A program made the position numbers and the translations under genes. A DNA stretch of 64,000 nucleotides from Fusobacterium perfoetens ATCC 29250. GTDB taxonomy: Bacteria; Fusobacteriota; Fusobacteriia; Fusobacteriales; Fusobacteriaceae. Shown here piece after piece: positions 18,311 through 26,186 of this stretch (within the stretch, counting starts at the first letter, position 1; the number at the start of each line of letters is the position of its first letter). The stretch spans positions 1 to 64,000 of the forward strand of contig NZ_JHXW01000004.1 in assembly GCF_000622245.1 (NCBI RefSeq), read 5' to 3'. Below the pieces are notes generated by a model. It had not been told where the DNA came from. It saw only the letters and a program-made list of their open reading frames with translations, and searched no databases.

Positions 18311-18707
18311 ATTCAGGAACTATCATTACTATACAAGGAGCATGTTTTACTACATAACTAGTTACAGAACCAATCATACGAGTAAGTCCTTTTTTAGTAG
18401 ATTTAGTCATTATTATAATATCAACTTTATTCATTGCAGCTGATTTTAGAATTTCTTTTCCTGGCTCTACAAATCCAACTTCACAAGCAACTTTATATCC
18501 TTCTAGTTGTTTTATAGCTGGAGCTACTATATCTTGCATCTCTTTTTCAGCTTCTAAAAAATCTTTTTCTTCAATAAAAAGTTTGGCATCTTCTTTAACA
18601 TACATCAATATTAATTCTATCTCATCAGTAGTATACAAATTTTTTACCAAATCAATAGAATGCATACTTCTTTCTGTTCCATCTAATGGTATAAGAATTT
18701 TTTTCAT
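18309..18707 (-). CDS. Universal stress protein (UspA family)
   Basis: The 132-residue protein has the UspA fold pattern: MKKILIPLDGTERSMHSID at the start and a C-terminal GSVTSYVVKHAPCIVMIVPE strand-helix. The ATP-binding G2xG9xG(S/T) pattern is partly present (MIGSVTSYV). The role is general stress adaptation. It stands alone with its own AGGGAGG ribosome site. Confidence 0.92.
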   Translation of the reverse strand: MKKILIPLDGTERSMHSIDLVKNLYTTDEIELILMYVKEDAKLFIEEKDFLEAEKEMQDIVAPAIKQLEGYKVACEVGFVEPGKEILKSAAMNKVDIIIMTKSTKKGLTRMIGSVTSYVVKHAPCIVMIVPE

Positions 18708-18799
18708 AACTAGCCCTCCCTTTAAACAATAGATAATAAATAAATTTTTATTATTTATTTTTCTCTATTAGACTCTTTTTTCCTTTAAATTTCTAAAGA

Positions 18800-19468
18800 T
18801 TATTTTTTAGCTATAAAATATCCTATTGAATAAGTTAACTCTCTTGTTTTATATGATTTTATTTTTTCTATAGATGTTTTTGTGTTCTTTAAAGATACTC
18901 CTGTATTTTTAATATGTTTTAATGCTTCTAATGGAGTAAAAAATTCTAAAGTTTTTTTCTCATTAAAATATTTAATTTCATTAAAATATTTTTTTAATAT
19001 TTTTGTAATTTCTCCTAATGTTTTATAATTAAGACCAACTCCAAAGTGTTTTTGAATTTCTTCTAAATTTCCATCAATATACATAGAAAAAAATAATTTA
19101 TCAGTTTTCTTTGAAATATTCTTAATTAATTTTTCTAAATCATCTATCCATTGAAAACTAGAACTTGAAATTATAATATCATAATCTTCATTTATAGAAT
19201 TTACCATATCTCCAACTATAAAATTATTATAATTTATATCTTTAAAATAATTTTTTGTATCATAATAATCATTTAAATCTAAATTTTTTATTTGAAATTT
19301 TTTTAAAACTTCTTTAGTAAAAAGTCCCGTTCCACATCCTAATTCAAAAACTCTATTAAACTTTTTTTCATTAATATTTTCTTCAATTATCTTAACTAAT
19401 TTTTTAGCTACTTCTTTTTGAATTATTGCATTACTATCATATGTTGAAAAATTTTTTTCAAAATTCAT
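18800..19468 (-). CDS. bioC: Malonyl-[acyl-carrier protein] O-methyltransferase BioC
   Basis: The start at 19468 overlaps the end of bioG and is preceded by GAGGGA; earlier ATGs at 19483 and 19480 are inside bioG without a better site. The protein has 222 residues. It is a class I SAM methyltransferase (VFELGCGTGLFT near residue 40, IISSSSFQWIDD near 100), with FEKNFSTYDSNA at the start, typical of BioC. BioC methylates malonyl-ACP so that fatty acid synthesis can build the pimeloyl chain. It is the last gene of the bioDAFGC operon. Confidence 0.92.
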   Translation of the reverse strand: MNFEKNFSTYDSNAIIQKEVAKKLVKIIEENINEKKFNRVFELGCGTGLFTKEVLKKFQIKNLDLNDYYDTKNYFKDINYNNFIVGDMVNSINEDYDIIISSSSFQWIDDLEKLIKNISKKTDKLFFSMYIDGNLEEIQKHFGVGLNYKTLGEITKILKKYFNEIKYFNEKKTLEFFTPLEALKHIKNTGVSLKNTKTSIEKIKSYKTRELTYSIGYFIAKK

Positions 19469-20069
19469 TTTGTCCCTCATCAATATTTATAATTTTTTCC
19501 CAACTATCTAAATAATAAAAAGGAAAGTGGGAAATAGGTAATTTTATAATATTAACTTTTTCTTTTTCATAATATTTTATTTGATTCTTAGCTGGAATTG
19601 TAATATCTTTTTCTCCAATTATTGCAGTTGAAATATAATTTTTTTGTGGTTTATAATTTTCTTTCAAATATTTCAATTCCTCTATTAAACTCTCAATACT
19701 TTTTTCATTATTTTTTCTTTTATATCCTATATTTATATAGAATTTTTCAATATTTTTTTCATTTATATTTTTTAAAGTCAAATTATAAACTCTCTCATCT
19801 ATTCCAAATTTTCCAATAACTTCTGGTGTTCCATTTATTGCAATAACTTTTTTATATTTTATTTGAAAATTTTCTGATAAAAATTTACAAAGATAATATA
19901 CTCCAAAAGACCAACCTATAAAATAAATATTTTTAAATTCTTTTAATTCTTCTACATTTAATAAATATGGAAAAGTTATATTTTTTACAATAAAATTTTC
20001 TGGAATTTTTAAATCTTTTATTGCATTTTCATTCATTCCCCAGCCATTAAAAAAGATTATTGCATTCAT
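19458..20069 (-). CDS. bioG: Pimeloyl-ACP methyl ester esterase BioG
   Basis: The 203-residue alpha/beta hydrolase belongs to the BioG (DUF452) family. FFNGWGMN near the start is a family signature, the nucleophile Ser lies in GWSFG (near residue 53), an Asp in GEKDITIP (near 155), and the catalytic His in PISHFPF near the end. BioG cleaves pimeloyl-ACP methyl ester, ending BioC-primed chain growth; it replaces BioH. It overlaps bioF by 23 nt and bioC by 11 nt, a sign of translational coupling. Confidence 0.93.
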   Translation of the reverse strand: MNAIIFFNGWGMNENAIKDLKIPENFIVKNITFPYLLNVEELKEFKNIYFIGWSFGVYYLCKFLSENFQIKYKKVIAINGTPEVIGKFGIDERVYNLTLKNINEKNIEKFYINIGYKRKNNEKSIESLIEELKYLKENYKPQKNYISTAIIGEKDITIPAKNQIKYYEKEKVNIIKLPISHFPFYYLDSWEKIINIDEGQNEF

Positions 20070-21180
20070 TTTTAAACTCCTCTAAAAATATTTCAATCTC
20101 ATTTTTTGAAATATTTGGATTTAATCCCAATCTTATTCTTTCACTTCCTTTTAAAACTGTTGGACTTTTTATTGGATAAACTACATATCCTTTTTCTCTA
20201 AGATTTTTACAAACAATATCTGCCTTTTCATTATCCCCTATTATTAAACTTATAATATGTGAAGTTGAAGTTGTTTTTAAATTCATCTCTTTTATTTTAT
20301 TTAAAGTAAAATTTTTTAATTTTTCTAATTTTTCTCTTCTTTCTTGAAAATTTTTCATATTTTTTAAAATAAATAAATTCCATAAATTATTTACAGGAGG
20401 TAAAGCTGTAGTATAAATAAGTTCTCTTCCAAAATTTATCAAATAATCTCTATGAATATCTGAGCAAATTGTATATGAACCTATTGAACCTCCTCCTTTT
20501 CCTAAAGGAATTGTTATAAAGTCAATATCTTCTATTAAATTTTCTTCATAAGCTATTCCATAACCAAAAACACCATAAGAATGAGCTTCATCAACCATCA
20601 AATCAAATTTATATTTTTTCTTTAAATTTACAATTTCTTTTATAGGTGCAATATCTCCATCCATACTATAAACAGTTTCTGTTACAACTAAAATGTCTGA
20701 ATAATCTTTATGATATTTTTCTAATATACTTTCTAAATGATTTATATCTAAATGTTTATACCTTATTATTTTACTGCCACTAGCTAAAATTCCATCATAT
20801 ATACTAGCATGATTTAATCTATCTGTTATTATTAAAGAATCTTTATTATAAAATGTTTCTATTATTGTTTTATTAGCTGAAAAACCACTATTCATAACAA
20901 GAGATTTTTTTCCATAAATTTTATTTAATTCCTCTTCTAACTCCCTAACTATTTTATAATTTCCTGTTATAAGTCTTGAGGAACTAGAAGAAAAACTTAT
21001 TTTATCTCCAAATTCCTCTAAAAATTTATCTTTTAAATTTTTATCTTGACCAATTCCTAAATAATCATTTGAAGATAAATTTAAATTATTCTTGTCAATA
21101 ATTTTTAAACTTCTAAAATTTTTTTCCTCTTTACTTTTTCTTAATCTCTCTTCTATTTTATTTATTTCCATTTTCATCAC
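20047..21180 (-). CDS. bioF: 8-amino-7-oxononanoate synthase
   Basis: The 377-residue PLP enzyme condenses pimeloyl-ACP and L-alanine to 8-amino-7-oxononanoate. LSSNDYLGIG (near 36), MNSGFSANKTI, VDEAHSYGVFG and the PLP-lysine region PLGKGGGSIGS (near 228) are visible. The start overlaps the end of bioA by 23 nt. Three in-frame ATG-type starts within the first four codons have no strong ribosome site, so coupling with bioA is likely. Confidence 0.95.
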   Translation of the reverse strand: MMKMEINKIEERLRKSKEEKNFRSLKIIDKNNLNLSSNDYLGIGQDKNLKDKFLEEFGDKISFSSSSSRLITGNYKIVRELEEELNKIYGKKSLVMNSGFSANKTIIETFYNKDSLIITDRLNHASIYDGILASGSKIIRYKHLDINHLESILEKYHKDYSDILVVTETVYSMDGDIAPIKEIVNLKKKYKFDLMVDEAHSYGVFGYGIAYEENLIEDIDFITIPLGKGGGSIGSYTICSDIHRDYLINFGRELIYTTALPPVNNLWNLFILKNMKNFQERREKLEKLKNFTLNKIKEMNLKTTSTSHIISLIIGDNEKADIVCKNLREKGYVVYPIKSPTVLKGSERIRLGLNPNISKNEIEIFLEEFKNECNNLF

Positions 21181-22534
21181 TATTTCTTAAGCTTAGATAT
21201 TCTTCAATAGATTTTTTACAAATTTCTAACATTTTATCTATTTCTTCATAAGTTATTATATATGGAGGCATAAAATACATAGTATCCCCTAATGGTCTTA
21301 AGATAGCTCCATTTTTCAAAGCTATTTTATATATTTCATATCCTACTCTCTCTTTAGATGCATATCTTTCCTTTGTATTTTTATCTTTTACAATTTCTAA
21401 AGCTCCCATAAGTCCAATTTGTCTTATTTCTCCAATATAATCTTTATCTTTAAAAATTTCTAAAGCTTTTTTCTTTAAATAATCACCTTTAGCATTTATT
21501 TTTTCTAAAAGATTTTCTTCTCTAAAAATTTTTAAAACTTCCAAAGCTATTCTACAGCCAATTGGATTTCCAGAAAAACTATGAGAATGTAAAAAAGATT
21601 TTCCCTCTAAATATTCAGAATAAAAAGATTGAAAAATTTCTTCAGTCATTAAAACTATAGACATTGGATAATATCCTGCTGTTAGAGCTTTTCCAACACA
21701 CATAATATCTGGAGATATTCCAGCCCATTCACTAGCAAACATCTTTCCTGTTCTTCCAAATCCCATAGCAATTTCATCTACTATCATTGTAATATTTAAC
21801 TTTTTAGTCAATTCTCTCAATTTTTTCATATAAATTGGAGAATAAATTTTCATACCTCCAGCCCCTTGGACTATAGGTTCTATTATAGTTGCTACAATTT
21901 CTTCATTATTTTCTGTTAAAACTTTTTCCATTTCACAAAAACATTCAGCTTCACAGTTATCATAATTTTTCTTGAAAGGACAATTAAAACAATCTGGACC
22001 TTGAACTTTTATAGCCTCTTTTATAAGTGGTTTATATTTCTGAGTAAAAAAATCTATATCCCCAACTGCTAAAGCTCCTATTGTTTCTCCATGATAAGAA
22101 TTTTTTATTGTCACTAATTTATGTTTTTTTGTATATCCTCTTTGATGTTGTGATTGTAAAGCTAATTTTAAAGCTATCTCCACACCAGAAGAACCATTAT
22201 CAGCAAAAAATAATTTTGTAAGTCCTTCTGGAACTAATTTTATAAGTTCTTCTGATAATTCTATTGCTGGTTTATGAGAAAAATTTGCAAAAATAATATG
22301 TTCTATTGTATTTATTTGTTCATTAATTACTTTATTTATTCTTGGATTACAATGTCCTAAAGGATTAAGCCACCAACTTCCCACACAATCCATATATTTT
22401 TTTCCAAACTCATCATAAACATAAAGTCCCTCTCCTTTAGTTATAACTATTGGAGGAAATTTCTCGTAATCTTTCATTTGTGAACAAGGGTGAAAAATAT
22501 ATTTTAAATCTCTTTTTTGTAAATCGCTTAACAT
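21158..22534 (-). CDS. bioA: Adenosylmethionine--8-amino-7-oxononanoate transaminase
   Basis: The 458-residue class III aminotransferase uses S-adenosylmethionine as amino donor to make 7,8-diaminopelargonate. The N-terminal FHPCSQMKDYE, CVGSWWLNPLGH, FADNGSSGVEIALK, DEIAMGFGRTG and the PLP lysine in CVGKALTAGYYP agree with BioA rather than other class III enzymes. It overlaps bioD by 7 nt. Confidence 0.96.
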   Translation of the reverse strand: MLSDLQKRDLKYIFHPCSQMKDYEKFPPIVITKGEGLYVYDEFGKKYMDCVGSWWLNPLGHCNPRINKVINEQINTIEHIIFANFSHKPAIELSEELIKLVPEGLTKLFFADNGSSGVEIALKLALQSQHQRGYTKKHKLVTIKNSYHGETIGALAVGDIDFFTQKYKPLIKEAIKVQGPDCFNCPFKKNYDNCEAECFCEMEKVLTENNEEIVATIIEPIVQGAGGMKIYSPIYMKKLRELTKKLNITMIVDEIAMGFGRTGKMFASEWAGISPDIMCVGKALTAGYYPMSIVLMTEEIFQSFYSEYLEGKSFLHSHSFSGNPIGCRIALEVLKIFREENLLEKINAKGDYLKKKALEIFKDKDYIGEIRQIGLMGALEIVKDKNTKERYASKERVGYEIYKIALKNGAILRPLGDTMYFMPPYIITYEEIDKMLEICKKSIEEYLSLRNSDENGNK

Positions 22535-23202
22535 AAACTATCCTCCAAATTAAAAAAATTAAATAATTGATTTTTTTCTATCTCATTTTGATTTTCTTTT
22601 ATAACTAAATAATTTTTAATACCACTATCTTTTAAAACAACTTTTATATTGTCATCTTCAAAATCTTTTTCTGTATATCCATTAAAAACTATTCCATGAA
22701 TTTTTATATTTTTACTTCTTAAAAATTCTATACTAAGCATTGCATGATTTATTCCACCAACTTTTGTATTTGCCACTAAAATTACAGGATAGTCAATTTT
22801 TTTCATAAAATCAAACATATAAAATTTATCTCTTATAATTGGTACATATACACCACCAGCTCCCTCTACTAATAAAATAGAAGTTTCTTTTTCTTTTCTC
22901 TCTATCTCGTCATAAATTATTTTCATATCTATATTTTTATTTTCTATTTCACTAGCTAAATGGGGAGATACTTCTGGAATTAACATATAACTACACATTT
23001 TTGAATCATAAGAGATTCCACTAAAATTAGATAAAAATTTTAAATCTGGTGCTGTTAATTTCTCTCTCTCATAAAAACACCCACTTTGAATTGGTTTATA
23101 ATAATCTGTTTTTATATATTTTCTCAACTCTTTAAAAAATAATGATGAAATATAAGTTTTTCCTACATCAGTCCCTACTCCTGTAATAAAAAATCCTTGC
23201 AT
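22528..23202 (-). CDS. bioD: ATP-dependent dethiobiotin synthetase
   Basis: The 224-residue protein closes the ureido ring of dethiobiotin from diaminopelargonate, CO2 and ATP. The P-loop GVGTDVGKTYIS is at the N-terminus, YKPIQSGC follows, and VEGAGGVYVPI lies in the middle. It is the first gene of the leftward bioDAFGC operon, behind a consensus promoter and a BirA-like half-site. Confidence 0.95.
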   Translation of the reverse strand: MQGFFITGVGTDVGKTYISSLFFKELRKYIKTDYYKPIQSGCFYEREKLTAPDLKFLSNFSGISYDSKMCSYMLIPEVSPHLASEIENKNIDMKIIYDEIERKEKETSILLVEGAGGVYVPIIRDKFYMFDFMKKIDYPVILVANTKVGGINHAMLSIEFLRSKNIKIHGIVFNGYTEKDFEDDNIKVVLKDSGIKNYLVIKENQNEIEKNQLFNFFNLEDSLC

Positions 23203-23236
23203 TTTTTATATCACTCCCTTTAATAAAATTAAATTT

Positions 23237-23265
23237 ATTATAAAATAAACAGGTTGATATTTCAA
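23237..23265 (-). promoter_or_regulatory. bioD operon promoter
   Basis: On the minus strand TTGAAA (23265-23260) and TATAAT (23242-23237) are spaced by 17 bp, 35 bp before the bioD start. Confidence 0.75.
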
Positions 23266-23281
23266 AATAAAAATCTCTATA

Positions 23282-23290
23282 GGTTAACAA
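23282..23290. promoter_or_regulatory. BirA half-site candidate upstream of bioD promoter
   Basis: The minus-strand TTGTTAACC matches the left half of the BirA biotin-operon box. The partner half, expected 14-15 bp on and overlapping the -35, is poor (about four of nine matches). A direct-repeat AGGTT lies 30 bp away. Support comes from the better BirA-like box at bioB. Confidence 0.4.
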
Positions 23291-23314
23291 TTAGAAATAT
23301 TTTTACAATAAAAA

Positions 23315-23352
23315 AAGAGAATATTGTAAAGTCAAATACAATATTCTCCTTT
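23315..23352 (-). terminator. Terminator after elaA-like gene
   Basis: GAGAATATTGTA (23317-23328) pairs perfectly with TACAATATTCTC (23337-23348). On the minus strand it is followed by a T-run, so it ends the acetyltransferase transcript and insulates the bio operon. Confidence 0.88.
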
Positions 23353-23383
23353 TAATAAATCTTAATCTTTTATTAAATAATTT

Positions 23384-23833
23384 TTATTTTTTTAATTTCA
23401 TAGTGACATGTGGGATTCCATCTTCATCATAAACTTCTGATATAGGAATAAATCCCAAAGATGAATAAAACTTTCTCAAATAATTTTGAGCTCCAATAGT
23501 TATTTCTTTTTCTCTAAATTTTTTCTCTATTATTTCAATAGCTTTTGTTAACATTTCTCTTGTATATCCCATTTTCCTATATTTTTGATTAGCAACTATT
23601 CTTCCTATTGAAGCAGTAGTATAAGTTATTCCTTTTGGAATAATTCTACAATAACAAATAATTTCATTTTCCACATCATCAAAAAAATATAGGTGTAGAC
23701 ATTTTTCATCATTTCCATCTAAATCTAAATAGGGACAATTTTGTTCTACTATAAATATTTCATTTCTTAATTTACAAATTTCATAAACTTCTTTACCACT
23801 AAGTTCCTCAAAAGTTTTTAAAACTTCTACCAT
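23384..23833 (-). CDS. GNAT family acetyltransferase, ElaA-like
   Basis: The 149-residue protein has the ElaA pattern: LSGKEVYEICKLRNEIFIVEQ, then CPYLDLDGNDEKCLHL, and the acetyl-CoA loop IGRIVANQKYRKMGYTREML near residue 77. GNAT proteins acetylate small molecules or protein amines; the ElaA substrate is not known. A GGAGGAG site precedes the start. It lies 29 nt after the PRD regulator gene and may be co-transcribed with it. Confidence 0.9.
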   Translation of the reverse strand: MVEVLKTFEELSGKEVYEICKLRNEIFIVEQNCPYLDLDGNDEKCLHLYFFDDVENEIICYCRIIPKGITYTTASIGRIVANQKYRKMGYTREMLTKAIEIIEKKFREKEITIGAQNYLRKFYSSLGFIPISEVYDEDGIPHVTMKLKK

Positions 23834-23862
23834 CTCTCCTCCAATATATATTTTCTTTCCAC

Positions 23863-25962
23863 TTATATTTTATTTTTTCCAAAATGTATTAAAAATTCAT
23901 ATTTCTTAATAGTATCCATTATTTTCTTTTTAGAAGTAGATTTTTCTAAAACACTTAAAAAATTATATTTTTTTAATAAATCAACAAATTGGACAATGGC
24001 ATTAAGATGAGATTGATTATCTTGTGAACAAAAAGCTAAAATAAATTTAACTTTAACATCATCTGGAAATAAAACTTCTCTATCTAAACACAATAATCCC
24101 ATACCCGTATTATAAATATTGTTTTCATTTTTAGCATGAGGAATAGCCACTAAATCACTTACAACAACATAGGACCCATTTTTTTTAATTGAACTAATCA
24201 TCCCATCAATATATGTTGGAGTGACATATCCATTTTCAATCAATATTTCTCCAGCCATTTTTATTGCCTCTTCCCAAGTATTTACTTTCTGGTTAAGAAG
24301 GATATTTTTTTCTTCTAAAAAACTAGAAAGATTTTTTGAAATAGTGGTTGTATCATCTATAATTATATCTTTAAAATTTTCTTTTAAATTATCAATAATA
24401 ATTTTTTCATCAAAAATTTCTGCTCCTAACTTAATACTGCTTAATATTTTTGATAGAGATACAACTTTATTATATTTTGGAAGATTATAACTATCTAAAA
24501 GATTAAAATCCTCATTAGTAAGTAAAGTTTTTATATAAACTACAGGTATTTTTGAATTGACATTTAAATTTTTTAAATTTGTAATTATCATATCAACATT
24601 TTTTGTTTCAATAAATTTTTCAACTTGATAATAAGGAATTGTACCAACAATATTTATATTGTATCTATTTTTTATCTGTTGAGCCATAAGTTTTGAAGTT
24701 CCATATCCTAATCCGCAAACAATAACAATATTTTTAATATTTGTAGTATTTTTTTGACATCTATCTAAAGCTGATTTAAAATGTACTCCTATAAAGGCAA
24801 TCTCACTATCTGGAATAGTCTCTCCTAAAAATTTTTCTAAAATATCTAAAGAATTTTTAGTAATAGTAAAAATTTCTAAATATGAAGCTAGAAACTCTTC
24901 TAAAATTGAATTTTCTAATTCTATTTTATTTTTTATTCTATAAACAGTAGGTTTTATATGATTAACTAATCCTTCTAATAAAATAGTATCATCATTAAGA
25001 TTAACTCCAGCAATTACACTAAATTGAATAATTATTTTTTTTATAAGAATATCTATTTCTATCCAATTATCTAAGGATGAGAATGATATTGAATAGCTAT
25101 GACTTCCTAAAAGATAATCAGTAAATTTAATAATCTCATTTATATTAAATTTAATATTTTCTGATACTTCTAACAATGAAATAGCTTTATTAACAATTTC
25201 AAATTCTAAACTATGTTGGAAAAAATTACTATTTTGTGAATAACTTAAAGTTTTATTTTCTCTTACTCTTTCAATTACAATAACTGTATAGTTAAGTAGA
25301 GTAACATATGCCTCATCAGAAATAACTTTTCCCAACGAATTAATAATATAATTTATAAAAATTTTAATATTATTTAAATCAATTTTTTCAAAATATTTAC
25401 TAATATATTTCTTTAAAAAATCAAATTTATAATTACTATTTTCTTGATTAAATCTAAATTGGTTAAGTAATTTAAGTTGAAATTTTCTGATATTTTCTTC
25501 TGAGCCAGATAATTTTAAACCTTTTTGCGGATTTAGAATAAGTTTTAATTCATAATTCTCCAATATTTTTTCATTATTTTTTAAAGTTATTTTAATAGTA
25601 GACCTACTTAAATTAAACTCTTCACAAATATTAGAAATATTTATATTTTCTTCAAAAGCAATTTTAATAAGAATTAATTCTTCTCTATATTGATTATAAA
25701 AGTTTTCATTATTATCAGAAGTATAGAATAAAAGTTTTTTAATATCTATTTTTGAATAATCAAGAAACCCTTTACTCTTTTTTTCAATCAGACTCAAATT
25801 AACTTTCTTTAAATAAAAATTAATATTTTCAATATCATATCTAATGCTTCTATCACTTACTTCTAATATTTGACTTAATTCTTTTATATTTATATCATCT
25901 TCTGATTTTAATAAAATTTCTAAAATTTTAATTTCTCTTTTATTAATTTTAATTACCTCCAT
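23863..25962 (-). CDS. PRD-domain transcriptional regulator with EIIB/EIIA-like domains (BglG/MtlR class)
   Basis: The 699-residue protein has an N-terminal HTH (residues 1-65), a second HTH-like segment (about 95-150), two PRD regions (about 180-400), an EIIB-like domain with the Cys motif IVCGLGYGTSKLM (near 418), and a C-terminal EIIA-2-like domain with the phosphorylatable His in IPHAKNE (near 615). Such regulators are switched by PTS phosphorylation. It diverges from the PTS/GH13 operon and is its likely activator. The start is odd: GGAGGT lies at codons 1-3 and could instead serve an ATT start at 25947; the true N-terminus is uncertain by five residues. Confidence 0.88.
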   Translation of the reverse strand: MEVIKINKREIKILEILLKSEDDINIKELSQILEVSDRSIRYDIENINFYLKKVNLSLIEKKSKGFLDYSKIDIKKLLFYTSDNNENFYNQYREELILIKIAFEENINISNICEEFNLSRSTIKITLKNNEKILENYELKLILNPQKGLKLSGSEENIRKFQLKLLNQFRFNQENSNYKFDFLKKYISKYFEKIDLNNIKIFINYIINSLGKVISDEAYVTLLNYTVIVIERVRENKTLSYSQNSNFFQHSLEFEIVNKAISLLEVSENIKFNINEIIKFTDYLLGSHSYSISFSSLDNWIEIDILIKKIIIQFSVIAGVNLNDDTILLEGLVNHIKPTVYRIKNKIELENSILEEFLASYLEIFTITKNSLDILEKFLGETIPDSEIAFIGVHFKSALDRCQKNTTNIKNIVIVCGLGYGTSKLMAQQIKNRYNINIVGTIPYYQVEKFIETKNVDMIITNLKNLNVNSKIPVVYIKTLLTNEDFNLLDSYNLPKYNKVVSLSKILSSIKLGAEIFDEKIIIDNLKENFKDIIIDDTTTISKNLSSFLEEKNILLNQKVNTWEEAIKMAGEILIENGYVTPTYIDGMISSIKKNGSYVVVSDLVAIPHAKNENNIYNTGMGLLCLDREVLFPDDVKVKFILAFCSQDNQSHLNAIVQFVDLLKKYNFLSVLEKSTSKKKIMDTIKKYEFLIHFGKNKI

Positions 25963-25986
25963 TTTTCAAAAAAAGTTGAAAAAAAG

Positions 25987-25996
25987 TAACTGGTTA
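25987..25996. promoter_or_regulatory. Operator candidate, left copy (PRD/PTS divergent region)
   Basis: TAACTGGTTA is the inverted copy of TAACCAGTT at 26151-26159. Each copy lies 25-30 bp upstream of one of the two divergent genes, so each faces its gene in the same way. Confidence 0.45.
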
Positions 25997-26150
25997 AAAA
26001 TACTAAAATATATTTTTTATTTTATTAATATGTTTATTATAACATTAAAAGGCTTAAAATTGAACTATAAGCTTTAATATTTCAAAAAAATATGAAAAAA
26101 ATAACAAAGTTACAAGTAAAAAAAACTATGATATTATTAAAAATATAAAA

Positions 26151-26160
26151 TAACCAGTTT
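26151..26160. promoter_or_regulatory. Operator candidate, right copy (PRD/PTS divergent region)
   Basis: TAACCAGTTT is the mirror of the site at 25987. Its position close to the expected transcription start of the PTS gene suggests a repressor or antitermination-linked role, though a chance repeat in AT-rich DNA cannot be excluded. Confidence 0.45.
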
Positions 26161-26186
26161 AAATATTTCAAAAAAAGGAGGAAAAT

